The translations under genes and the position numbers were made by a program. The notes below the pieces were generated by a model, which saw only the letters and a list, made by a program, of their open reading frames with translations, had not been told where the DNA came from and made no database searches. A stretch of DNA of 14,285 nucleotides, taken from positions 1-14,285 of the forward strand of contig JAFMRP010000034.1 of assembly GCA_017354095.1 (NCBI GenBank), in the 5' to 3' direction. This document shows positions 5,339 to 12,315 of this stretch, one piece after another (the stretch's first letter is position 1; every line of letters begins with the position of its first letter). This DNA comes from Ktedonobacteraceae bacterium. Lineage in GTDB: Bacteria > Chloroflexota > Ktedonobacteria > Ktedonobacterales > Ktedonobacteraceae.

Positions 5339-6724
5339 ATGACTACACAATTTGATGCGATTGTCCTTGGCTCCGGGCAGGCTGGTGGCCCCCTGGCGAG
5401 CGCTCTAGCTCAGGCTGGCAAAAAGACCGCCATCATTGAGCGCGAGCACGTCGGCGGTACCTGCATTAATGAGGGTTGTACCCCAACCAAGACGATGGTT
5501 GCGAGCGCCCGCGTCGCCTATCTTGCTCGCCGTGCCGCCGACTATGGCGTACAGATCGGCCCCGTGAACATCGATATGCGCGTTGTGCGCCAGCGCAAGC
5601 GCAATATCGTCGAGAGCTTCCGTGGAGGCAGCCAGCACCGCCTGGAAAGCACAGAAGGACTCTCTTTGCTCATGGGTGAGGCGCGCTTCACTGGCCCCAA
5701 AACACTGGAAGTGCATATGCACGACGGTTCGCTGCTCGAACTGAGTGCCGATCTGATCTTCATCAATACTGGCGACCGACCGGCAGCACCGCGAATCGAG
5801 GGCATAGACAGCATTACACCGCTCGACTCTACCTCTATCATGGAACTTGACACGGTGCCTGAACACCTGCTGGTGCTCGGAGGAGGCTATGTCGGGCTGG
5901 AGTTTGGGCAGATGTTTCGCCGCTTTGGCAGCCAGGTCACCATAGTACAGCGAGGCGAGCAGTTGCTGGCGCGTGAAGATGCCGATGTAGCTCAGGAGGT
6001 GGCGAAAATCCTGCGCGAAGATGGCATAGAGGTGTTACTACAGACTTCCGCGCAGCGCGTTGCCCCGACCGGCGATGGCCGCGTGCAACTCACCGTACGT
6101 ACCCCCCAGGGTGAGCGCGTGCTCGTTGGATCACATCTACTGGCCGCGGCGGGACGCGTGCCCAATACCGATCGACTCAACCTTTCCGCGACCGGCGCGC
6201 AGACCAATCAACATGGCTACATTCGTGTGAATGAGCGCCTTGAGACGAACGTGCCGGGCATCTATGCGCTCGGCGATGTCAAAGGCGGCCCGGCCTTTAC
6301 GCACATCTCCTATGACGATTTTCGCATCATTCGCACCAATCTGCTCCAGAACGGCAGCGTCAGCATCAAAGATCGTCTCCTGCTCTACACCGTCTTTATC
6401 GATCCACAACTCGGCCGCGTTGGCCTCACCGAGAAAGAAGCACGCGAAAAAGGCTACGATATCAACATTGCCCGTATGCCCATGAACTGGGTTGCGCGTG
6501 CCCTGGAGGTGGACGAGCCGCGAGGCTTCATGAAAGCCATCGTCGATGCCCGGACACAGCAGATCCTCGGCGCGGCGGTGCTCGGCATTGAGGGCGGCGA
6601 GCTTATGTCCATGCTCGAAATTGCTATGCTGGGCAAACTGCCCTACACTGTTTTGCGCGATGGCGTCTTCGCCCATCCCACGCTCGCCGAGTCCCTCAAT
6701 AACCTCTTTAGCTCCCTTGAATAA
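5339..6724 (+). CDS. Pyridine nucleotide-disulfide oxidoreductase, lipoamide dehydrogenase/MerA superfamily
   Basis: 461 residues. The FAD-binding GSGQAG is at residues 11-16. The redox-active disulfide CINEGC has C42 and C47, followed by TPTKTM. The NAD(P)-binding GGGYVGLE starts at 181, and the second FAD motif YALGDV lies about 309-314. The C-terminal dimerisation domain has HPTLAE with H446 and E451, the base-helping His-Glu pair of lipoamide dehydrogenase. Many databases would label it mercuric reductase, but it lacks the vicinal Cys pair at the C-terminus of MerA (it ends LFSSLE) and any N-terminal heavy-metal domain, so mercury reduction is unlikely. Electron transfer from NAD(P)H to a disulfide or a metal ion is the safe call. 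VQRGEQ after the second nucleotide-binding strand would fit NADPH, weakly. The ATG at 5339 follows GGAGGGAGAG; an upstream in-frame ATG at 5213 lies inside the Nudix gene and is rejected. Confidence 0.88.
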   Translation: MTTQFDAIVLGSGQAGGPLASALAQAGKKTAIIEREHVGGTCINEGCTPTKTMVASARVAYLARRAADYGVQIGPVNIDMRVVRQRKRNIVESFRGGSQHRLESTEGLSLLMGEARFTGPKTLEVHMHDGSLLELSADLIFINTGDRPAAPRIEGIDSITPLDSTSIMELDTVPEHLLVLGGGYVGLEFGQMFRRFGSQVTIVQRGEQLLAREDADVAQEVAKILREDGIEVLLQTSAQRVAPTGDGRVQLTVRTPQGERVLVGSHLLAAAGRVPNTDRLNLSATGAQTNQHGYIRVNERLETNVPGIYALGDVKGGPAFTHISYDDFRIIRTNLLQNGSVSIKDRLLLYTVFIDPQLGRVGLTEKEAREKGYDINIARMPMNWVARALEVDEPRGFMKAIVDARTQQILGAAVLGIEGGELMSMLEIAMLGKLPYTVLRDGVFAHPTLAESLNNLFSSLE

Positions 6725-6777
6725 ACTAGGCAAGATTTAAAAATACGGTGGTATGCGTCCCGTGGCTCTCCGGAAAT

Positions 6778-6806
6778 GTTGGGCCCTCCCTGGCGGAGGG
6801 CCCGAC
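6778..6806 (+). terminator. Strong hairpin after the flavoenzyme gene, probable terminator
   Basis: Arms GTTGGGCCCTCC and GGAGGGCCCGAC (12 pairs including one G-T) enclose a CTGGC loop, 53 bases after the stop at 6724. A T run (6823-6828) comes 16 bases after the stem rather than directly, so the signal is not canonical. The remaining 6725-7023 gap holds the two promoter-like sites listed next and no gene I can support. Confidence 0.5.
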
Positions 6807-6836
6807 CCGCAGGCTTTACAGATTTTTTACAGCTTA

Positions 6837-6866
6837 TTGTCCCTTTTTTGATATCTATCAGATACT
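6837..6866 (+). promoter_or_regulatory. Possible promoter of the flavin electron-transfer operon
   Basis: TTGTCC (6837-6842), an 18-base spacer and GATACT (6861-6866). It would place the start near 6873 and a leader of about 150 bases before the ATG at 7024. Confidence 0.3.
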
Positions 6867-6966
6867 ATGGGTCTAAGCAAGAGTGAACTGTAGAATGTCA
6901 CTGATGGCATCTTATCAGGACATACTGCATTGTGTATATAAGCATGAAAGTTCATTGGACGCTTCA

Positions 6967-6986
6967 ACAGCATATAATACTGCTGT
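6967..6986 (+). promoter_or_regulatory. Dyad centred on a perfect -10 element
   Basis: ACAGCA (6967-6972) and TGCTGT (6981-6986) are inverted copies flanking TATAAT (6973-6978), about 46 bases before the operon's first ATG. No -35 fits at 16-18 bases (TTGGAC at 6955 is only 12 bases away). This looks like an operator over a promoter that needs help, or a small RNA hairpin. Confidence 0.35.
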
Positions 6987-7023
6987 AAACAAATTTACGC
7001 TTAAGAATGGCGGCACATATACG

Positions 7024-7503
7024 ATGAGGAAATTCACTACTGCGGTCTTCATTATAGGCTCCTTCATTCTCTATAGCCTTATATATAGCTATTTAGATCA
7101 CGTCGCACTCTTGCCAAATACTTCGGCAGATGCAAACTCCTCATCAAGTGCATCTACCGGCATCTCCTCTACCAGTGTCGTACCGACCGTGCCTGGTGCA
7201 ACAGCCCCGCCAGGTACTCGCTATAAAGATGGCACATATACAGGCAGCGTTGCGGATGCACACTGGGGTAATGTGCAGGTAAAAGTGATTATCCAGAATG
7301 GCAAAATAACAGATGTGTCGTTTTTACAATATCCCAATGAACGGAGTCGATCAGTGCGGATCAATAGCTACGCTGATCCGCAGCTCGACAGCGAGGCCAT
7401 TCAAGCACAAAGTGCCAATGTTGATATCGTAACCGGAGCTACTGATACCAGCGAAGCATTCATACAATCGCTCTCAGATGCTCTTTCTCAGGCGAAAGTA
7501 TAA
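7024..7503 (+). CDS. Exported FMN_bind-domain protein, flavinylation target
   Basis: 159 residues. An N-terminal membrane anchor or uncleaved signal (about 5-25, after MRK) is followed by a Ser/Thr/Pro-rich linker (34-65), then an FMN_bind domain (66-159) starting RYKDGTYTGS. The domain contains DIVTGAT (134-140), which matches the ApbE target motif D-x-x-S/T-G-A-T, so Thr140 is the predicted attachment site for FMN by a phosphoester bond. It corresponds to the flavin domain of NqrC/RnfG, reduced to one domain. The domain should face outside, as an electron acceptor or relay. It is the first gene of an operon: apbE begins 2 bases after its stop. The start is chosen at the ATG directly before the anchor; an in-frame GTG at 6883 would place 47 polar residues before it. 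Neither start has a strong ribosome site, so the N-terminus is the uncertain part. Confidence 0.85.
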   Translation: MRKFTTAVFIIGSFILYSLIYSYLDHVALLPNTSADANSSSSASTGISSTSVVPTVPGATAPPGTRYKDGTYTGSVADAHWGNVQVKVIIQNGKITDVSFLQYPNERSRSVRINSYADPQLDSEAIQAQSANVDIVTGATDTSEAFIQSLSDALSQAKV

Positions 7504-7505
7504 CA

Positions 7506-8249
7506 ATGAAACAAACACGCCTGCTTATGGGTATGCCTATCACTATTGAAGTTGTAGACTCATCTGTCACGCAAGATGATCTGGCTACAGTGTTTGCCTA
7601 TTTCGTCTCTGTCGACGACACTTTTAGCTCCTACAAAGCTAGTAGTGAGATCTCGAAAATAAATAGAGGTGAACTCCCCACGACACAGTATAGCAAAAAT
7701 ATGCAGGCTATCCTGGCTTTAAGTGAACAAACAAAAAAAGAGACGCATGGCTATTTCGATATCTGGCGCGATGGTATATATGATCCTTCGGGGATTGTAA
7801 AAGGATGGGCAATTCGGCATGCCGCAAACATGCTGAAAACCTGGGGATTTCATAATTTCTATATTGATGCAGGCGGAGATATTCAAGTGTCAGGCAACAA
7901 AAATGGCAGCCCCTGGAGAGTTGGCATCCGTAATCCGTTCAACCGCGCTGAGCATGTGAAAGTGCTCGCTCTCACAGATCGAGGCATTGCTACCTCTGGT
8001 ACCACCATTCGTGGGCAACACATCTATGATCCCTATGATCGCGATACACTAATTCTGGAAATTGTCAGCATAACCGTCATTGGCCCGAATATTTATGACG
8101 CTGACCGGTTCGCGACTGCCGCGTTTGCTATGGGAAAGAAAGGCATCCAGTTTATCGAAAAGTTAGCAGACTTTGAAGGTTATATGATCGACGCTCACGC
8201 AAGAGCAACATTTACTAGCGGTTTCGAAAGGTATGTGCTTCAAAAATGA
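7506..8249 (+). CDS. apbE: FAD:protein FMN transferase ApbE
   Basis: 247 residues. Family motifs appear in order: FSSYKASSEISKIN (40-53), DPSGIVKGWAI (93-103), YIDAGGDIQVSG (119-130), RGIATSGT...HIYDP (159-176) and DADRFATAAFAMG (198-210), the last two forming the Mg2+/FAD site region. The enzyme splits FAD and transfers FMN to Thr in a D-x-x-S/T-G-A-T motif; the upstream protein is the obvious substrate. It is short for the family (many are 300-350 residues) because the catalytic domain begins at residue 1 (MKQTRLLMGMPITIEVV), with no signal peptide or lipobox. It is therefore predicted to be cytoplasmic or exported in an unusual way. It follows the FMN_bind gene by 2 bases and overlaps the next start (ATGA), indicating translational coupling. 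Confidence 0.92.
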   Translation: MKQTRLLMGMPITIEVVDSSVTQDDLATVFAYFVSVDDTFSSYKASSEISKINRGELPTTQYSKNMQAILALSEQTKKETHGYFDIWRDGIYDPSGIVKGWAIRHAANMLKTWGFHNFYIDAGGDIQVSGNKNGSPWRVGIRNPFNRAEHVKVLALTDRGIATSGTTIRGQHIYDPYDRDTLILEIVSITVIGPNIYDADRFATAAFAMGKKGIQFIEKLADFEGYMIDAHARATFTSGFERYVLQK

Positions 8250-9766
8250 TGTCAAGCATAGATTATGTTTTAGATCGGATAACAATGTATCGGCTGGTGC
8301 TCTATGTCCTCCTTGGTTTGATCGGTATAGCTACTATTCTGGCGTGCTTTGAACTGCTACCCTTTTCCCCACTATCTCTCCTCATATCAACTGCATTTTT
8401 TGTCATCATATGCTGGGCAATGAATACTATCTGGGCGTATGTCCTTAAAGTGCCAGCCAACGTTGAATCAACCACCATCACTGCCCTCATCTTAGCACTT
8501 ATCATCGATCCAGCAGCATCGATTGGCGCGTTTCGCTTTCTTGGCGGGGCCGCGATACTGGCAATATCTTCAAAATATATTCTCGCTCTTCACAAGAAAC
8601 ATCTCTTTAATCCTGCTGCGATTGCAGTCATTATTCTTTCGCTTGTTCCAGGGGAAGCTGCGAGCTGGTGGATCGGAACTGCATACATGCTGCCAGCTGC
8701 TCTGATTGGAGGTTTGTTAGTTGCCCGAAAATTACGCCAGGAAGATGTGATCTGGAGTTTTTGTTCTGCAGCCCTGCTTGGTACTTGTCTTGTAGTCCTC
8801 GTGCAAGGAAAAACGCTCTTTACAGAATTGTATCAATTGTTTGTGGCATCACCGCTTGTCTTCTTTGCATCTATTATGTTGACCGAGCCACTGACGGCTC
8901 CCCCCACAAAAAATTTGCGAAGGCTCTACGCTGCTCTTGTAGGTATTGTATTCATTCCCCAGATGCATATCGCCACAATCTACTCCACTCCAGAACTGGC
9001 ATTGGTAGTTGGAAACGTTTTCTCTTACCTGGTGAGCCCAAAGCAGAAAGTGGTCCTAAAGCTGAGCAAAAAAGTCAAAGTGGCGCCTGGCATCGTCCAC
9101 TTTGTGTTTAATCCTTCCCAGAAATTGATCTTCCGCCCGGGACAGTACATGGAATTCACACTGGCTCATCCCCGTGCAGATAGCAGGGGCAATCGCAGGT
9201 ATTTTACGCTCGCTTCGTCCCCCACCGAAAATCTTGTTCATCTGGGTGTGCGATTCTATGAACAAAGCAGCAGCTTTAAACAAGCTATGTATAGAATAGA
9301 TGGCAGGATAAAATTTGTCGGGGCTCAGATTGCCGGCGATTTTACTCTTCCATCGGATCTCCAACAAAAACTGGTCTTTATCGCGGGAGGCATCGGTATC
9401 ACGCCTTTTAGAAGCATGTTGAAATATTTGCTTGACATGCAACAAAAACGCGATATAGTCCTTTTGTATGCCAATAAAACCGCGGATGAGATCATTTATA
9501 CAGACGTTTTGAGCGCAGCACACACAAAACTTGGAACCAAAACATTCTATACCCTGACTGATATATCCGCTATCCCTCGAAACTGGACTGGTTTCATTGG
9601 CAGAATAAACGAACAAATGATGCTGCAAGCAATTCCAGATTATAAAGAGCGCGTCTATTATTTATCCGGACCTCCAGAAATGATAAAGGCGTATGAACAG
9701 GTGCTAAAAAACATGAAAATAAAGCACCGCCAGATAAAAAAGGATTTCTTCCCCGGACTCGTATAG
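8246..9766 (+). CDS. NqrB/RnfD-like membrane domain fused to a ferredoxin-NADP reductase domain
   Basis: 506 residues. The N-terminal half (1-265) has about eight hydrophobic segments and short motifs of the NqrB/RnfD family: FNPAA (121-125) and TEPLTAPPT (213-221). The C-terminal part (about 266-506) is a flavin reductase of the FNR superfamily: FRPGQYMEF, the FAD site RYFTLASSP (from R318), the nucleotide site GGIGITP (381-387), GPPEM (475-479) and the end DFFPG. One polypeptide could thus take hydride from NAD(P)H on the inside and send electrons into the membrane. The SGAT-type Thr that carries FMN in many NqrB/RnfD proteins is not seen. Its start overlaps the apbE stop by 4 bases. The final acceptor is probably the flavinylated domain encoded two genes upstream. 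A related role, for example reduction of metals or quinones, is equally possible. The block is AT-richer than its left neighbours. Confidence 0.85.
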   Translation: MMSSIDYVLDRITMYRLVLYVLLGLIGIATILACFELLPFSPLSLLISTAFFVIICWAMNTIWAYVLKVPANVESTTITALILALIIDPAASIGAFRFLGGAAILAISSKYILALHKKHLFNPAAIAVIILSLVPGEAASWWIGTAYMLPAALIGGLLVARKLRQEDVIWSFCSAALLGTCLVVLVQGKTLFTELYQLFVASPLVFFASIMLTEPLTAPPTKNLRRLYAALVGIVFIPQMHIATIYSTPELALVVGNVFSYLVSPKQKVVLKLSKKVKVAPGIVHFVFNPSQKLIFRPGQYMEFTLAHPRADSRGNRRYFTLASSPTENLVHLGVRFYEQSSSFKQAMYRIDGRIKFVGAQIAGDFTLPSDLQQKLVFIAGGIGITPFRSMLKYLLDMQQKRDIVLLYANKTADEIIYTDVLSAAHTKLGTKTFYTLTDISAIPRNWTGFIGRINEQMMLQAIPDYKERVYYLSGPPEMIKAYEQVLKNMKIKHRQIKKDFFPGLV

Positions 9767-9774
9767 TTCCTACT

Positions 9775-10464
9775 TTAAAAAAGAGCACCAGGCGTACGAA
9801 AATATTGATGATGTTGCCACTGTTGTAAACGAGCGGCTGCGTACCCGATAATATCAGGAATCTTGCCAGTAAAATGGATGATAGGGATGGTAAGATCACC
9901 CTTGTGGAGTATCTCCAGACCTGGTACTTTGAAACCTAACTTTGTATAGATAACCTGTGCGGAGATTTGTTCTACCGAGGTGGTAAGGTCCGCATACCTG
10001 TAGCCCATAATTTGGGCTTCCTTCAAGAGCTCTAGCTGGATACGTGTTCCAACTCCTAACCCCTGGTGCTCTGAATCTACACTGATGCGTACAATCTCAG
10101 CACGCTCTGGATTTTGGGCTGGTTTGCATGCTCCCATACCAATAACACGCCCGTCATATTCAGCGACAAGAAAAGTACTTCCAGCAGCATCAATATATGA
10201 TGTCTTAATATCTTGCATGTCTTTATACACATAGTTGGGTCCAGGATACACTCCCGATTGTTCCAATCCTTGTCGGTGCATCGCTCTTACAATATCTCCA
10301 TCCTCCTCCCTATATGGTCTTACAACTACTCTGGTAAGATCAAATCTGTCTCTCTCGTTACGTTCTGTCTGAGGTAGTTCGAGAATATGCTCGTTTCGAG
10401 TAGGAGTTATGGCTTCCCCTTCTCTCTTACCGGCATCTCGAGGCTTTTCAAAGGATATGCCCAC
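9775..10464 (-). CDS. GNAT-family N-acetyltransferase
   Basis: 229 residues from the first possible start, a GTG. The GNAT domain begins about residue 45 (TRVVVRPYREEDGD). Motif A is RISVDSEHQGLGVGTRIQ, with the acetyl-CoA loop QGLGVG at 134-139, and motif B ends in IYTKLGF (172-178). It should move an acetyl group from acetyl-CoA to an amine; the substrate is unknown. The first 44 residues are polar and probably not part of the fold. The GTG has no ribosome site, and an in-frame TGA lies a few codons upstream, so the real start is doubtful. An overlapping frame (10407-10637) may hold the original N-terminus. It converges on the electron-transfer operon with only 8 bases between the stop codons and no terminator in the gap. 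Confidence 0.8.
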   Translation of the reverse strand: MGISFEKPRDAGKREGEAITPTRNEHILELPQTERNERDRFDLTRVVVRPYREEDGDIVRAMHRQGLEQSGVYPGPNYVYKDMQDIKTSYIDAAGSTFLVAEYDGRVIGMGACKPAQNPERAEIVRISVDSEHQGLGVGTRIQLELLKEAQIMGYRYADLTTSVEQISAQVIYTKLGFKVPGLEILHKGDLTIPIIHFTGKIPDIIGYAAARLQQWQHHQYFRTPGALF

Positions 10465-10637
10465 TGATAGAGGTTCTGCGAAGGAGCTTTGGTTTCACTC
10501 TCTTCTTGAAGCCGTGTGAGAGAACCTGGCTCGCTTCTCAAAGGTGGCCCCTCTCGTCTCAGATCGAGGTAATGCATGTTCCAGTAAGTACTGTCTTCGG
10601 CTGGCGATATTTCCCTACCTCTAAATCTGTCTGTCAC
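10407..10637 (-). CDS. Small open frame overlapping the acetyltransferase start; function unknown
   Basis: 76 residues from a GTG with only a weak AAGG upstream. It is highly charged and Pro-rich, with no domain I recognise. It overlaps the acetyltransferase by 58 bases in another frame and uses similar AGA-rich codons. It may be a small upstream gene whose translation feeds the acetyltransferase, the true N-terminal tail separated by a frameshift, or chance. Between it and the pectate lyase (10638-10861) I see a TATACT on the minus strand at 10697-10692 and the hairpin at 10786-10814, but no gene. Confidence 0.25.
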   Translation of the reverse strand: MTDRFRGREISPAEDSTYWNMHYLDLRREGPPLRSEPGSLTRLQEESETKAPSQNLYQWAYPLKSLEMPVREKGKP

Positions 10638-10785
10638 TCTTTAAACCTTGTAGAAATTGCCCACTGCGTAATATTCTCGATACATATTAGAAGTATACAT
10701 GCAGCAGTGGCATCCTGCCAGTACGCACGATGGTCACGTTTCAGGCCAAAGGACTTCCATCACACAGAATTTGTGCGATGTTGAG

Positions 10786-10814
10786 TAAGCCCTGCCCAAA
10801 CTGGGCAGGGCTTA
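10786..10814 (-). terminator. Perfect 12-bp hairpin downstream of the pectate lyase gene
   Basis: TAAGCCCTGCCC and GGGCAGGGCTTA are exact inverse complements around a 5-base loop, 48 bases past the lyase stop. No T run follows on either strand, so termination would depend on the stem alone. Placement after a gene end is the main reason for the call. Confidence 0.45.
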
Positions 10815-10861
10815 AAAATAGGTTCGTGAATCAGGCTCTATTATCCTCTTTCGCCGGTCTG

Positions 10862-12235
10862 CTACACGGAGACAATATGCCCTGCCCCGGCATGCTTTCG
10901 CACGAGATCCGGTACACTCACAGCATCATTCACCGGACCATGCAGCTGTGGCACCCAGCCAACATCTCCGCTAAGGTCGGGATCATTAGCCGCGTTGTAA
11001 GCCGCCAGCAGGTCCACCGGCTCTCCGTTGACGAGGTCGCCCTCAGTATGGATCGCGGTACCCTTCAAGACCGAGATGATCTTGTCAGGGGTGAAACCCG
11101 TGGGCAGTACGTAATAGTTGTTCTGCTCGAAGATATGGGACGAGATGCCAACGCCGAGCGCATATAACAGCGAAGGATTCGCCGCTTCGTTGTAATAGTT
11201 GTTGTAGACATGCACCTGCCCAAAGCGCACACGTGGCAGCCGCTGGCTAACATTCTCGAAGCTGTTATGGTGTATGGTGATCCGCAGCTTGCCAGCATCA
11301 GTGGTCGCACTGTCCGAGGACCCGATGAGCATCGTTTTGTTGTGGTTCGCAAAACGATTCCATGAGATGGTAATCAGGTCGGCAGCCTTGGTTGGATCAA
11401 TCTCGCCATCATGTTGCTCGAATACCCGCCCAAAAAACTGTGGCAGCGAGTTGTCTGGACGACCGGCATCGGTGAACGAGTTATGATCAATCCAGATGTG
11501 GGTGGAACCAGTAATGGACAGGTTATCATATGCGGAGTTCCAGTTACCGGTAGCTCCATCGGTCGGATCCCACTGCGGGAAACAGTCGAAGGCATCCTCG
11601 AACTGGATGTTACGGATGATGACGTTGTTGGCATTGTTGATGACGAAGTTCGCGCCAAGCACACGCGCGCCATCATCGCTGCCGACAATGGTGGTGTTTG
11701 AAGGGATCGATATCTTGACGCGCGCGCCCTGCCTGGCTGCGGATGCCTTCCGCGCATCTTCTAACGGACCACTGGGCACCTGTGTACGACCCCACACCGC
11801 CGGATCATAGGTCTGCAGGTAGGCGTCGAGCGAGTAGCCGTCCGTGGCGTAATCATCGCAGGTCAGTGGATTGCCCGCGTCGTCTTCGTTGCCATTGATA
11901 ACCCCTTTGATATAGATGATCTTGGGGGTGGCGTCTGTCCCACCAAGCGCCTGTACAAGCTGCTCTCTATTAGTGACGATGTATACATGAGCACTGTCAG
12001 CGGTTGAGCCGCCCGTCGTACCACCATCTGCGGCAGCCCAACCATCATTTTTAGGCAGAACCTCGCGGCCCGCGTCCTTGCCAATGTGAACGTTTTGCCC
12101 GCTGCCGCTTGCTCCCACCGCCAGAACTGCCCTTCCCCCGAAAATACCACTGATGCTGAGTATCAGCAGAGAGAAAAGCACGCTCCCGGCAAAAAGCAAA
12201 GAACGCTTTTTGGAGAAAAATGAACCAGGCATCAT
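10862..12235 (-). CDS. Secreted pectate lyase, polysaccharide lyase family 1
   Basis: 457 residues. The N-terminus has FFSKKR, a hydrophobic stretch (about 13-34) and a likely cut after the Ala of RAVLA (about 39), so the enzyme is exported. The parallel beta-helix region holds the PL1 hallmarks: THIWIDHNSF (W248-H251), HDGEIDPTKAADLITISWN (calcium-site region, from about 275), and QRLPRVRFG, whose R-x-P-x-x-R (332-337) contains the catalytic Arg. VHVYNNYY follows, as is usual. It cleaves polygalacturonate by Ca2+-dependent beta-elimination, consistent with growth on plant litter. GGAGGT lies 5 bases before the ATG at 12235 and 8 before the one at 12232; either is possible. A GTG at 12253 is rejected because it would place the ribosome site inside the gene. 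The neighbour upstream is a decayed beta-galactosidase, so a larger plant-polymer locus may have existed. Confidence 0.9.
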   Translation of the reverse strand: MMPGSFFSKKRSLLFAGSVLFSLLILSISGIFGGRAVLAVGASGSGQNVHIGKDAGREVLPKNDGWAAADGGTTGGSTADSAHVYIVTNREQLVQALGGTDATPKIIYIKGVINGNEDDAGNPLTCDDYATDGYSLDAYLQTYDPAVWGRTQVPSGPLEDARKASAARQGARVKISIPSNTTIVGSDDGARVLGANFVINNANNVIIRNIQFEDAFDCFPQWDPTDGATGNWNSAYDNLSITGSTHIWIDHNSFTDAGRPDNSLPQFFGRVFEQHDGEIDPTKAADLITISWNRFANHNKTMLIGSSDSATTDAGKLRITIHHNSFENVSQRLPRVRFGQVHVYNNYYNEAANPSLLYALGVGISSHIFEQNNYYVLPTGFTPDKIISVLKGTAIHTEGDLVNGEPVDLLAAYNAANDPDLSGDVGWVPQLHGPVNDAVSVPDLVRKHAGAGHIVSV

Positions 12236-12283
12236 CGGTGACCTCCATGTCACATTTCAGCGCAGAAAACATTTTCTCCTGGA

Positions 12284-12292
12284 AGCATACCA
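12284..12292 (-). promoter_or_regulatory. Extended -10 promoter before the pectate lyase
   Basis: TG-G-TATGCT is read on the minus strand about 50 bases before the lyase ATG. TGTAAA 17 bases upstream matches the -35 consensus only partly (3 of 6). It lies in the 80-base gap after the beta-galactosidase remnant, so the lyase can be expressed on its own. Confidence 0.4.
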
Positions 12293-12315
12293 TAAAATTG
12301 TTCGTTTTTACACCT

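Noticed and set aside
5339..6724. Mercuric reductase call, implying a mercury-resistance locus
   Set aside because: No C-terminal Cys pair, no heavy-metal domain, no merR, merT or merP neighbours.
6137..6733. 198-codon minus-strand frame opposite the flavoenzyme
   Set aside because: Antisense shadow without ribosome site or domain; the plus frame is a complete enzyme.
6883..7023. GTG start that would extend the FMN_bind protein by 47 residues
   Set aside because: The extra residues are polar, lie before a natural membrane anchor and contain the TATAAT dyad; kept only as a minor possibility.
10638..10861. Small gene in the gap between the acetyltransferase and the pectate lyase
   Set aside because: The plus-strand frames there cross the perfect hairpin and have no ribosome site or recognisable product.
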